From Thermococcus sp. MAR1 (GTDB taxonomy: Archaea > Methanobacteriota_B > Thermococci > Thermococcales > Thermococcaceae), in assembly GCF_012027305.1 (NCBI RefSeq), contig NZ_SNUF01000003.1:1-64000 (forward strand): a stretch of DNA of 64,000 nucleotides. The letters run 5' to 3'. Shown here in pieces: positions 1 through 6,439 of this stretch. The notes beneath the pieces were generated by a model. That model was not told the DNA's origin. It ran no database searches and saw only the letters and a program-made list of their open reading frames with translations. Within the stretch, counting starts at the first letter, position 1. Each line of letters begins with the position of its first letter. The translations under genes and the position numbers were made by a program.

Positions 1-65
1 ACCTCCCGCTTAACAATGCATGCAACATCTTCAAGCCCCTCTTGGGCAGTCGGAACTTTTTGGTC

Positions 66-133
66 AAGCTTTGCTTGCGCAAAGCTTGCTGGGGGGCTAA
101 CGCCCCCACACCCCAGAACTTTGCCAAGGCAAA
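66..133. repeat. Cluster of three consecutive perfect hairpins in noncoding DNA
   Basis: Three short inverted repeats follow each other. AAGCTTTGC (66-74) pairs with GCAAAGCTT (79-87). GGGGGC pairs with GCCCCC around a TAAC loop (about 92-107). AACTTTGCC pairs with GGCAAAGTT around a two-base loop (about 117-136). No coding frame is convincing in the first 239 bases. This could be a dispersed intergenic element or the terminator region of a gene lying left of the window. The sequence does not decide. Confidence 0.5.
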
Positions 134-140
134 GTTTCTA

Positions 141-200
141 TCCGCTCAGTGGTGACCGCTCTCCTCACCCTTCGGAAGGGCTTAGCCTCATCATCGCTGG
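141..200 (-). ncRNA. Candidate box C/D guide sRNA
   Basis: Read on the minus strand, this segment has the archaeal C/D sRNA layout: box C ATGATGA (188-194), a 12-nt guide (176-187), box D' CCGA (172-175), a 3-nt spacer, box C' GTGAGGA (162-168), a second 12-nt guide (150-161) and box D CTGA (146-149). Both guides have the usual length. The D' and C' boxes each deviate by one base and the terminal stem is weak. By the N+5 rule the predicted targets are TGGTGACCGCTC and AAGGGCTTAGCC, modified at their fifth base; I could not place these in rRNA from memory. A minus-strand TATA-like GGTTAAAAGG lies near 219-228. Confidence 0.5.
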
Positions 201-239
201 GCTTAAAAACGCCCACGACCTTTTAACCTTGGTGATGTC

Positions 240-989
240 ATGAGGTTCATCCCGCTCATAGTTGCAAGGCCCGAGGTCCAGATGGCCATAGACGAGGCCA
301 TAATGCGCGCCAGAATCGAGGGGAAGGTTCCAGACACCGTTAGGCTATACGCATTCTCGCCGAGCTCGGTAACTATTGGAAGATTCCAGAGCGTCGTCCA
401 CGACGTCAACCTTGAGGAAGCCAGGAGGCTCGGCATTCCTGTCGTGAGGAGAATAACCGGCGGCGGTTCGGTCTTCCACGACGAGTTCGGCGAGATAACC
501 TATTCCGTCGTTGTCGGCGAAGATTTACACCCCATGCTCAAAAACGTCGAGACGAGCTACCTCTATCTGGCCGGCCCTCTCGTCGATGCCTTGAAAGAGC
601 TCGGCATTGAGGCCGGCTTCTCCGGCCTCAACGACATAGTTGCCAACGGAAAGAAGATAAGCGGCTCCGCACAGACGAGGCGGAAGGGAATCATCCTGCA
701 GCACGGCACCTTCATGTACTCCACGCGCGTCGAGGTTCTCGGAAGGGTTCTCCGCGCTTCAAAGGCCAAGCTCGCCGACAAGGGCGTTTCAAGCATCTGG
801 GAGAGGGTAACAACGCTGGAGCGCGAGGGGATAAAGCTCAGCCGCTGGGAGGCCTACGAACTGCTGAAGGACAAGTTCTTTATCGCGTTTGGGCTGGAAG
901 AAGGGGGGCTAACGGACTACGAGCTTGAGCTTGCCGAGAGACTGGTGGAAGAGAGGTACGGGAACCCGGAGTGGAATGAGATGAGGTAA
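240..989 (+). CDS. lplA: Lipoate-protein ligase A, catalytic domain
   Basis: This 249-aa protein matches the catalytic large domain of lipoate-protein ligase, which activates lipoate as lipoyl-AMP and transfers it to a lysine of lipoyl-domain proteins. The hallmark RRITGGGSVFHD lies at residues 70-81, and the NGKKISGSAQ segment with the catalytic lysine at about 135-144. The protein stops after the catalytic domain. Archaeal enzymes of this kind usually need a separate accessory LplB subunit, which I do not see nearby. The ATG follows a GGTGAT ribosome site, and a TATA-like GGCTTAAAAAC sits at about 202-212. A T-rich tract directly follows the stop codon. Candidate substrate: the H-protein that works with the GcvT encoded at 42-43 kb (inference). 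Confidence 0.88.
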   Translation: MRFIPLIVARPEVQMAIDEAIMRARIEGKVPDTVRLYAFSPSSVTIGRFQSVVHDVNLEEARRLGIPVVRRITGGGSVFHDEFGEITYSVVVGEDLHPMLKNVETSYLYLAGPLVDALKELGIEAGFSGLNDIVANGKKISGSAQTRRKGIILQHGTFMYSTRVEVLGRVLRASKAKLADKGVSSIWERVTTLEREGIKLSRWEAYELLKDKFFIAFGLEEGGLTDYELELAERLVEERYGNPEWNEMR

Positions 990-1005
990 CTTTTTTTCTT
1001 TTGCA

Positions 1006-1040
1006 GGCCTCGCCCTTTTAGGGCGGGGAAGAGGTCAGTG
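1006..1040. repeat. GC-rich hairpin resembling an IS200/IS605-type end
   Basis: CCTCGCCCT (1008-1016) pairs with AGGGCGGGG (1020-1028) around a TTT loop and is followed by AAGAGGTCAG. The combination of a CCGCCC/GGGCGG hairpin and a following GAGGTCA-like sequence resembles the right ends of archaeal IS200/IS605 elements. No tnpA or tnpB is present, so if this reading is right it is a solitary remnant. It could equally be a terminator hairpin for the convergent genes on either side. Confidence 0.3.
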
Positions 1041-1073
1041 CGGGATGCCTTTCCATGAAGAGCTACATGAGTC

Positions 1074-1700
1074 TCACCTGGCTTTGATTTCGAACTTCTC
1101 TGCCAGCTCGTAGAACAGCTCGTCTTCGCCGAGTTCTTCCCTCAGCTTTCTGAAGTTTCTCCCCAGGCGCGGCAGTCTCCCCTTACTCCTCATCAGCATG
1201 GAATTGCCGACTTCTAGAGCAAAGCTCAGGTATTCATCGTCGATTAAAACCCTTCCGTCCCTGCCGAGGGGCGCGGTTAGGTACTCTGTGGCGTTTATCT
1301 CAACGAGGTAGCGGGTTGAGATGACCTTGAAGGTGGTGTACTTAAATCCCGATGCCAAACCGAGCTCGTGGAGCTTCTTCGCTTTCTCGATGTCCTCCGC
1401 AACGATGTGGAATATGGGCGGCTGGCTCTTGAGGAAGATCAGTCCCTTTTCTGCCTTTTTGAGCGCTTCTCTTGCTTCTTCAAATGTCATCTCACGGTGT
1501 ACCTTTATGAGCCACCTTGAGAGGGGCTTTGCACCCAAAGCGGGCTCCTCGATGATGCCTATTCGGCCGGAGCAGGAGCTGGTCGTGTAGATTCCATTAA
1601 TTGAGTTGATGAGCAGGAGGAGGTCGATTATATCTTCATCCACTTTCCCTTCTCTCATCGCGGTGAAGAGACTTTGGAGGGCTTCGCGCTTTGCCTTCAT
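1074..1700 (-). CDS. taw3: tRNA(Phe) wybutosine-pathway methyltransferase Taw3 (TYW3 family)
   Basis: The 208-aa product matches the TYW3/Taw3 family, SAM-dependent N4-methyltransferases acting on the modified guanosine-37 of tRNA-Phe during wyosine synthesis. The family's N-terminal TTSSCSGRI segment is present, as are the conserved PLSRWLIKVH and IFHIVAEDIEKA segments. I chose the ATG at 1700 rather than the upstream ATG at 1715. A GGGAGGT ribosome site sits six bases before 1700 and overlaps the codons of the longer version. Other wyosine genes (taw1, taw2) are not in this window. The gene is convergent with lplA and transcribed away from tRNA-His. Confidence 0.88.
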   Translation of the reverse strand: MKAKREALQSLFTAMREGKVDEDIIDLLLLINSINGIYTTSSCSGRIGIIEEPALGAKPLSRWLIKVHREMTFEEAREALKKAEKGLIFLKSQPPIFHIVAEDIEKAKKLHELGLASGFKYTTFKVISTRYLVEINATEYLTAPLGRDGRVLIDDEYLSFALEVGNSMLMRSKGRLPRLGRNFRKLREELGEDELFYELAEKFEIKAR

Positions 1701-1840
1701 ATCTAAACCTCCCATGGCCTTTTGAGAGCTTAAATCTCGCTCCAGCTCTTAGTTATGGTATGTAAAAGGTCTCAGCTCCCTCTTTCAGCCCCTTCCGTCG
1801 AAAACTTTATAAAGCTAACCCAAAAGGTTTAGCTGGAAAT

Positions 1841-1918
1841 GGCCAGGGTGGTGTAGCCTGGTTAGCACAGGGGACTGTGGATCCCCTAGCCCGGGTTCAA
1901 ATCCCGGCCCTGGCCCCA
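1841..1918 (+). tRNA. tRNA-His (anticodon GTG), CCA encoded
   Basis: A complete cloverleaf is visible. The acceptor stem is GCCAGGG (1842-1848) with CCCTGGC (1908-1914), and the extra G at 1841 pairs with C73 at 1915, the G-1:C73 identity pair of tRNA-His. The anticodon stem is GGGGA/TCCCC, with GTG at 1877-1879 in the loop. The T arm is CCGGG-TTCAAAT-CCCGG, and CCA is encoded at 1916-1918. A TATA box CTTTATAAAG lies about 30 bases upstream (1805-1814). No intron is present. Confidence 0.97.
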
Positions 1919-2047
1919 TCACATCAACCCTTTCTGACAAAATCGCTGGCGGAAGGGTTCTTACTGTTTTTAAATGCAAACTTTTTGAAACTTTCATCCA
2001 ACACCCTTTAAAACCCCTGGCGATTATATCCATTCCGGTGAACCCAC

Positions 2048-2575
2048 ATGACATGGAAAGACAAGCTCGGCTTAGTTCACATCTACACCGGCAACGGGAA
2101 GGGGAAGACGACGGCGGCCTTCGGCCTGGCCGTGAGGATGCTCGGCTCCGGCGGAAAGGTCATCATCCTTCAGTTCATGAAGGCGGGAGACGTTTACGGC
2201 GAGCAGAAGAAGATAGCCGAATGTGGCGCGGTCATAGAGTCCTTCGGCCTGCCCAAGTTTGTCCACGGAAAACCTGAACCGGACGACATAGAGGCCGCCA
2301 AAAAGGCCCTTCAGCGGGCTAGGGAGGTCGTCTCAAGCGGTGAGTGGGATCTGGTAATCCTTGATGAAATCTGCGTTGCCTTGGGTTTCAAAATGCTCGA
2401 CGTTGAGGAAGTCAGGGAGCTTGTCAAGAGCAAAGCCCCGCACACGGAGCTCGTCCTGACCGGCCGCTACTGCCCGGAGGAGCTCTTTGAGCTGGCCGAC
2501 TACGTCACCGAGATGAAGGAGGTAAAGCACCCCTATCAGCAGGGAATCCTCGCGAGGAGGGGCGTGGAGTTTTAG
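2048..2575 (+). CDS. cobO: Cob(I)yrinic acid a,c-diamide adenosyltransferase (CobO/CobA type)
   Basis: The 175-aa protein has the P-loop GNGKGKTTAA at residues 15-24 and the VILDEI strand of the CobA/CobO/BtuR family. These enzymes transfer the 5'-deoxyadenosyl group of ATP to the cobalt of corrinoids, making adenosylcobalamin or its precursor. The length is typical of archaeal members. Other family features include ILQFMKAG after the second strand and the C-terminal HPYQQGILARRGVEF tail. No other cobalamin genes are adjacent, so it probably serves salvage. A GGTGA site precedes the ATG at a normal distance. Confidence 0.9.
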   Translation: MTWKDKLGLVHIYTGNGKGKTTAAFGLAVRMLGSGGKVIILQFMKAGDVYGEQKKIAECGAVIESFGLPKFVHGKPEPDDIEAAKKALQRAREVVSSGEWDLVILDEICVALGFKMLDVEEVRELVKSKAPHTELVLTGRYCPEELFELADYVTEMKEVKHPYQQGILARRGVEF

Positions 2576-2685
2576 TTCTGGCCCTCCCCTGGTTTCGACC
2601 TTGACCGAAAAGTTTTTTAGTTAGAAAAGCTTAAGATAACCCGAGGAGATTTTAGTAACAATTCTTTAGAAAAGGGGGTGATAGA

Positions 2686-2937
2686 ATGAGCGAGCTCATC
2701 GGCCAGATCGTGCAGGTTCTCAAGGAGCAGGTCGTCCAGGACACCGTTGTCCCCAGGAACATAAGGCGTGCCGCCGAGCAGGCCATAGAGGCCCTCCTCG
2801 ACGAGAGCAAGGAGCCCGCCGTCAGGGCGGCCGATGCCATAGCAATCCTTGAGGAGATAAGCGAGGACCCGAACATGCCGATGCACACGAGGACGATCAT
2901 CTGGGAAGTCCTCGGTGCCCTTGAGCAGGTCAAGTGA
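2686..2937 (+). CDS. UPF0147 family small protein
   Basis: This 83-aa, all-helical, acidic protein matches the UPF0147 family of conserved small archaeal proteins of unknown function. Visible landmarks are the [17 protein letters not shown] helix and the [17 protein letters not shown] segment. A strong GGGGGTGAT ribosome site precedes the ATG, suggesting high expression. It stands alone and ends in a short hairpin terminator. I do not assign a function. Confidence 0.85.
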   Translation: MSELIGQIVQVLKEQVVQDTVVPRNIRRAAEQAIEALLDESKEPAVRAADAIAILEEISEDPNMPMHTRTIIWEVLGALEQVK

Positions 2938-2957
2938 GCGTTTTCTTTTTACGCTCA
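2935..2957 (+). terminator. Hairpin/T-rich terminator of the UPF0147 gene
   Basis: TGAGCGT (2935-2941, containing the stop codon) pairs with ACGCTCA (2951-2957) around a T-rich loop, and more T residues follow. It lies between the UPF0147 gene and the convergent aldolase gene. Confidence 0.5.
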
Positions 2958-2990
2958 TTTCCCTGCGTTTCTGATGAGTAAAAAGGAGAG

Positions 2991-3548
2991 CTATTTTCTG
3001 CCCAGGTGCCAGAGCTTCGCGCTCTCCTCCACCAGTTCGGCCTTGTAGAAGGCCTCCCTCAGTGTTCTTCCGACGGTAACTATGCCGTGCCGCTCCATTA
3101 TGACTGCATCCGACTGGAGTATGGCGTCTGCCACAACGTCGGCCAGCTCCTGGGTTCCCGCAGGCCTGAACGGGGCTATTGGAATTCTCTTCAGGTATAT
3201 CTCCGCCTCGGGGGTCATTATCGGCAGCTCCCAGTCGATTAGGGATGTTGCGGCTATTGCATAGGGGGGGTGGAGGTGAGCTATGGCTTTGACGTCCGGC
3301 CGGCTCCTGTAAACTGCCAGATGGAGCCTGTACTCCGAGGACGGTCTGACGCCTGAAACCTGCCTTCCGCCCATGTCTATAACTGCCACCTGCTCCCTGG
3401 TCATATCGTCCATCACCGCCCCCGTGGCCTTGATGAAGACGAGGCTTCCCTTCCTGATGCTCAGGTTTCCGCCAAATGCAGCTGTAAGTCCCCTCTCGTG
3501 GGCCAGTCGGGAGTACCTCACCAGTTGGGCTTTGATTGCTCTGCTCAT
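2991..3548 (-). CDS. Class II aldolase/adducin family protein (fuculose-phosphate aldolase-like)
   Basis: The 185-aa protein belongs to the class II aldolase/adducin family, zinc enzymes that cleave or form sugar phosphates. FGGNLSIRKG near residues 25-34 matches the phosphate-binding loop. HLHPP provides two zinc-ligand histidines, and MERHGIVTVG supplies the later conserved histidine. The length is a little under that of bacterial FucA (about 215 aa). Substrate cannot be read from sequence; L-fuculose-1-phosphate aldolase is the usual annotation, and a role in pentose or methylthioribulose metabolism is possible. The gene ends a minus-strand run whose next gene upstream is hicA, 9 bases away, with a GAGGTGG ribosome site before the ATG. 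Confidence 0.8.
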   Translation of the reverse strand: MSRAIKAQLVRYSRLAHERGLTAAFGGNLSIRKGSLVFIKATGAVMDDMTREQVAVIDMGGRQVSGVRPSSEYRLHLAVYRSRPDVKAIAHLHPPYAIAATSLIDWELPIMTPEAEIYLKRIPIAPFRPAGTQELADVVADAILQSDAVIMERHGIVTVGRTLREAFYKAELVEESAKLWHLGRK

Positions 3549-3557
3549 GGTTCCACC

Positions 3558-3806
3558 TCATAGCTTCTTTAGCATGTCAATCAATTCCTCTTTGGGGATT
3601 CCGTTCCAAAGTGAGACTTTGTTCAGAATATCGTTGAGGGTTCCTTTGGCTATTTCGTCATGATACGGAATCGTTATCTTATGCGTTCCCAGCGGGGTTC
3701 CTTTCTCGAGCCTGACGTGGCTTCCGCGCTGTCTTACAACGGTGTATCCAAGCCTTTTGAGGAGTTTTATCAACTTCTCGCCGCTAACTACTGGCAGTTT
3801 GCTCAA
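3558..3806 (-). CDS. hicA: HicA family mRNA interferase toxin (YcfA type)
   Basis: The 82-aa protein is a HicA-type double-stranded-RNA-binding-fold toxin, expected to cleave mRNA. The catalytic GSH motif is at residues 28-30 within a basic RQRGSHVRLEK strand, and the N-terminal SKLPVVSGEKLIKLL is typical of the family. I place the start at a TTG (3806). It follows GAGGTG by seven bases and gives the family-typical N-terminus, whereas the longer TTG at 3821 has no properly spaced ribosome site. It overlaps the end of hicB by 23 bases, so the order is antitoxin first, then toxin. Confidence 0.85.
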   Translation of the reverse strand: MSKLPVVSGEKLIKLLKRLGYTVVRQRGSHVRLEKGTPLGTHKITIPYHDEIAKGTLNDILNKVSLWNGIPKEELIDMLKKL

Positions 3807-4008
3807 CTCTGGACACCTCAAACTCCGAGAGCGTCATGACAATTATTTTCTCTCCTCTCTCGATATCCTCCTCGAAATGAAGCTCTACAGCCTCCTGGAG
3901 GTTTTCCATCAACTCGTCTAGGGTTTTCCCCTGAGTGAAAATGTCCTCGTTAATTCCTCTGGCACACCAGTACTTCCCATCGAAATACACGTCAAACTTT
4001 ACTATCAT
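3784..4008 (-). CDS. hicB: HicB family antitoxin, short form
   Basis: The 74-aa protein is the partial RNase H-fold antitoxin domain of HicB: FDVYFDGKYWCARGINEDIFTQG followed by the helix LDELMENLQEAVELHFEE matches the family. It lacks the C-terminal ribbon-helix-helix or HTH domain found in many bacterial HicB proteins, so autoregulation by direct DNA binding is doubtful. The start is the ATG at 4008, after a GGGGAG site; a GTG at 4011 is the alternative. It is coupled to the downstream toxin by overlap. Confidence 0.83.
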   Translation of the reverse strand: MIVKFDVYFDGKYWCARGINEDIFTQGKTLDELMENLQEAVELHFEEDIERGEKIIVMTLSEFEVSRVEQTASS

Positions 4009-4043
4009 CACACTCCCCTGGGAATGGTTCTTTATCTTGGTAC

Positions 4044-4622
4044 TTAACCTTTTACCCTCACGCCGTAGCCGCAGTCTTGGCAGTAAGCCTTCTCCCCCTT
4101 CCAGACGAGCTCTCCGCCGCAGACGGGGCAGGTGTGAACGTCTCCCCCACTCTTCCAGCGCTCGTAGGTCTCGCGGTCTATAACGAGGAAGAGGCCAGCT
4201 TCATCCTCCTCGAAGTGGCCGAGAACCGGGTTGCTCTCCAGTTCGAGGGTTTTCCCGTCTATGATCATCGGCTCAACGCCTATGTTCCCCTCGTATTCGA
4301 GGTCGTTGGTCGGGAGGATCTCAACGACGAAGGCATCTAGCTTTTTATCGTGGTACGCTATGACCTCCAGCGCGTCGCTGAGCTCGCCGCTGGACGAGAT
4401 GACGTCAACCACCAGCGTCTCTCCCCGTGGGATGACGAGGGCTATGAGGAACCTGCTCCTGTAGAGGGCCAGCCCCCGGTCGAGGCAGCTCTCCTCCATC
4501 CCAAAACCTCTCAGAATCTCACGGATCTCGGCTCCGCCTGGCAGCTTGCCCTCGCGCATTATGAAGTCCCCGATCTCCTTGGCGAGCGGCATGGCGAGTG
4601 TAACGGGTTCGTAGAGCTTCAT
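4044..4622 (-). CDS. Conserved hypothetical protein with C-terminal zinc ribbon
   Basis: I do not recognise a characterised family for this 192-aa protein. The first 150 residues look like a mixed alpha/beta domain with repeated VVDVI/FVVEI strands. The last 30 residues hold CPVC (about 164-167) and CQDC (about 181-184), a rubredoxin-like zinc ribbon. This architecture is common in archaeal RNA- or protein-binding factors, but no function is claimed. It is transcribed on its own, divergently from tRNA-Tyr, with a GGGTGGG ribosome site before the ATG. Confidence 0.75.
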   Translation of the reverse strand: MKLYEPVTLAMPLAKEIGDFIMREGKLPGGAEIREILRGFGMEESCLDRGLALYRSRFLIALVIPRGETLVVDVISSSGELSDALEVIAYHDKKLDAFVVEILPTNDLEYEGNIGVEPMIIDGKTLELESNPVLGHFEEDEAGLFLVIDRETYERWKSGGDVHTCPVCGGELVWKGEKAYCQDCGYGVRVKG

Positions 4623-4698
4623 GTTCCCACCCCAACTACCTCGGGAGAAAAATTTATAAACCTACCCGGGGGATTATGGAACGGGCTGCCTGTAGGGT

Positions 4699-4776
4699 CC
4701 CGCGGTAGCCTAGCCTGGGAGCGGCGGCGGACTGTAGATCCGCAGGTCCCCGGTTCAAATCCGGGCCGCGGGACCA
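4699..4776 (+). tRNA. tRNA-Tyr (anticodon GTA), CCA encoded
   Basis: The acceptor stem is CCCGCGG (4699-4705) with CCGCGGG (4766-4772), giving the C1:G72 pair typical of archaeal tRNA-Tyr; discriminator A is at 4773 and CCA at 4774-4776. The anticodon stem is GCGGA/TCCGC with GTA at 4734-4736. The T arm is CCCGG-TTCAAAT-CCGGG. There is no intron. A TATA box AATTTATAAA lies at 4651-4660. Confidence 0.97.
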
Positions 4777-4932
4777 CCAGAATTCTAACGCCTTTTCTGG
4801 GAACATTGAGCTCTGGGTCTTCCTTGTTCGGGAGTTCTATCTCTGTGGGTACTTTTCCGGCTGACCGGCTTTCAGCCCTTTTGAGAAAAAACTTTTTAAT
4901 CTTCAGCGTCGTGTTAAACTCTGGTGTTTAAA

Positions 4933-5370
4933 ATGCCTGCGAAGAGCTTTCTCACAGACCAGCAGATTAGAATCCTCCGCCTGCGAGCCAAGGGGTTGAA
5001 ACAGAGCGAGATCGCCGAAATGCTGGGCACGAGCAGGGCCAACATCAGTATACTTGAGAGGCGCGCCCTTGAGAAGATAGAGAAGGCCCGGAATACGATC
5101 CTCATCTGGGAGCAGATAAACTCCAAGATAAGCGTTGAAGTGAGAAAGGGGGAAGACATCTTTACCGTTCCTGGGAGGCTCTTCAAGAAGGCCGACGAGC
5201 TGAAAATAAAGGTTCCATACAGCACGGCGGAGATAATAGCCTTTCTCGTGGAGCACGCGCCTGTCGAGGACAGGCTGGCAAAGAGGGACTTCACGCTCTT
5301 CCTCGACGCCAAGGACAGGCTGAGGATAAGCGAGTGCCTACTTGAGGACTTCGATAAGGTAGGGAAGTAG
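4933..5370 (+). CDS. Tfx family HTH transcriptional regulator
   Basis: This 145-aa protein matches the archaeal Tfx family. An N-terminal helix-turn-helix (FLTDQQIRILRLRAKGLKQ... to ISILERRALEKIEKA) resembles sigma factor region 4, and the C-terminal part is Tfx-specific. The founding member binds downstream of the molybdenum formylmethanofuran dehydrogenase promoter in a methanogen; the target here is unknown. I chose the ATG at 4933, six bases after GGTG, over the GTG at 4924. A TATA-like CTTTTTAAT lies at about 4893. Its 3' end overlaps the convergent lrgB gene by 33 bases. Confidence 0.82.
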   Translation: MPAKSFLTDQQIRILRLRAKGLKQSEIAEMLGTSRANISILERRALEKIEKARNTILIWEQINSKISVEVRKGEDIFTVPGRLFKKADELKIKVPYSTAEIIAFLVEHAPVEDRLAKRDFTLFLDAKDRLRISECLLEDFDKVGK

Positions 5371-6012
5371 TAACGATGTGAAGACGCCGTTCAGGGCCAT
5401 TGCCAGGCCGCTCACCGCTCCGGCCAGCTCGTCTTCAAGGATTATTCTTGCCGTCCCGAGACCGTGGGAGCTGACGCCAGTCGCCAGGCCGCGTGCTATT
5501 CTGTCTCTAACCCCGATAAGGTCGAGCAACTCCGGGGCGAAGGCGTTGCCGAGCAGGCCGGTGAGTATTACCAGTACCGCCGTTAAAGCTGGAATACCTC
5601 CTATCTCCTCGCTTATGCCTATCGCTATGGCCGTGGTAACGCTCTTGGGGGCTATGCTCAGGAGAACCTCCTCGCTACCGCCGAGGAGTTGCGCGATGTA
5701 GAACGCGCTCAGTATTGCAATCGTTCCACCGAAGGCTATCCCAAGCGTTATCTCCCTCGCGTAGGCCCTTATGGTTCCCCTACCTTTGTAGACCGGAACC
5801 GCCAGACTCACAACCGCCGGTCCGAGGAGAAACTTGAGTATAACCGCGCTCTCCATGTAGGACTCGTAGGAAAAGCCGCCGAAGTGAAGCACTGTTGCTA
5901 TAGTGAATATCGACAGAAGGACGGGATTGGTGTAGAAGGTTCTCCTCCTGGAGTGGAGCTCCGAGAACAGGTAGAAGACAATGAGGGTGAGCGTTATCCC
6001 GAGGGGATTCAT
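5338..6012 (-). CDS. lrgB: LrgB/CidB family membrane protein
   Basis: This 224-aa polytopic membrane protein matches LrgB/YohK. About six or seven hydrophobic segments are visible, along with the family-typical KFLLGPAVVSLAVPVYKGRG and KSVTTAIAIGISEEIGGIP motifs. In bacteria LrgAB/CidAB act as holin-like or overflow-metabolite (pyruvate, glycolate) carriers, and the plant homologue PLGG1 is a plastid glycolate/glycerate transporter. An archaeon without murein argues for small-acid transport rather than autolysis control (inference). The start overlaps the stop of lrgA by four bases (ATGA). Confidence 0.88.
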   Translation of the reverse strand: MNPLGITLTLIVFYLFSELHSRRRTFYTNPVLLSIFTIATVLHFGGFSYESYMESAVILKFLLGPAVVSLAVPVYKGRGTIRAYAREITLGIAFGGTIAILSAFYIAQLLGGSEEVLLSIAPKSVTTAIAIGISEEIGGIPALTAVLVILTGLLGNAFAPELLDLIGVRDRIARGLATGVSSHGLGTARIILEDELAGAVSGLAMALNGVFTSLLLPYLIEVLK

Positions 6013-6356
6013 TCTTCACCCCTCCTGAGCAGTTCGACCGTCTTCGCCGTCACGACAAGCGTAACCAGGAAGCTCAGAACCAAGGAAACGAATATCGGAG
6101 TGGCCTGGCTCCTTATGAGAGTGATATAAGCAACTATCCCCACCCCGGGCGGAATGAACATGATGCTCATGTTCCTGACGAACAGCTCTGCCTCGCCCTC
6201 CACCCATTCCTCCTTTACATTCCCACTTAGAAGTGCCCCCAATAAGAGGAGCATCCCGAGAACGCTGCCCGGGATTGGAACTTTGAGGTACGAGCTAATC
6301 AGTTCCCCTAGGGCGTAGAAGCCAAAGATTATCGCCAGTCCGCGGTAGGGCCTCAT
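6009..6356 (-). CDS. lrgA: LrgA/CidA family membrane protein
   Basis: The 115-aa protein has four hydrophobic segments and the family motifs LKVPIPGSVLGMLLL and MSIMFIPPGVGIVAY. It is the small partner of LrgB and is translated just ahead of it. No clear ribosome site precedes the ATG, while a TATA-like TTTTTATAC is centred about 28 bases upstream (near 6384). The mRNA is therefore probably leaderless (inference). Confidence 0.86.
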   Translation of the reverse strand: MRPYRGLAIIFGFYALGELISSYLKVPIPGSVLGMLLLLGALLSGNVKEEWVEGEAELFVRNMSIMFIPPGVGIVAYITLIRSQATPIFVSLVLSFLVTLVVTAKTVELLRRGEE

Positions 6357-6439
6357 AGTTTCGTTTAGGATTCCAACGTATAAAAATCCAACTCCCGAAA
6401 GGGAAATAAAACCTTGGGCGTAGTCTCAACGGTGGTATT

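Noticed and set aside
1815-2054. Small open frame across tRNA-His
   Set aside because: Its GFEPGLGDPQ-like peptide is the usual artefact of translating a tRNA T arm; similar artefacts occur at tRNA-Tyr (4350-4931) and tRNA-Gly (20092-20472).
2617-3561. 314-codon minus-strand frame overlapping the UPF0147 and aldolase genes
   Set aside because: Out of frame with the aldolase and antisense to UPF0147; composition is not protein-like.
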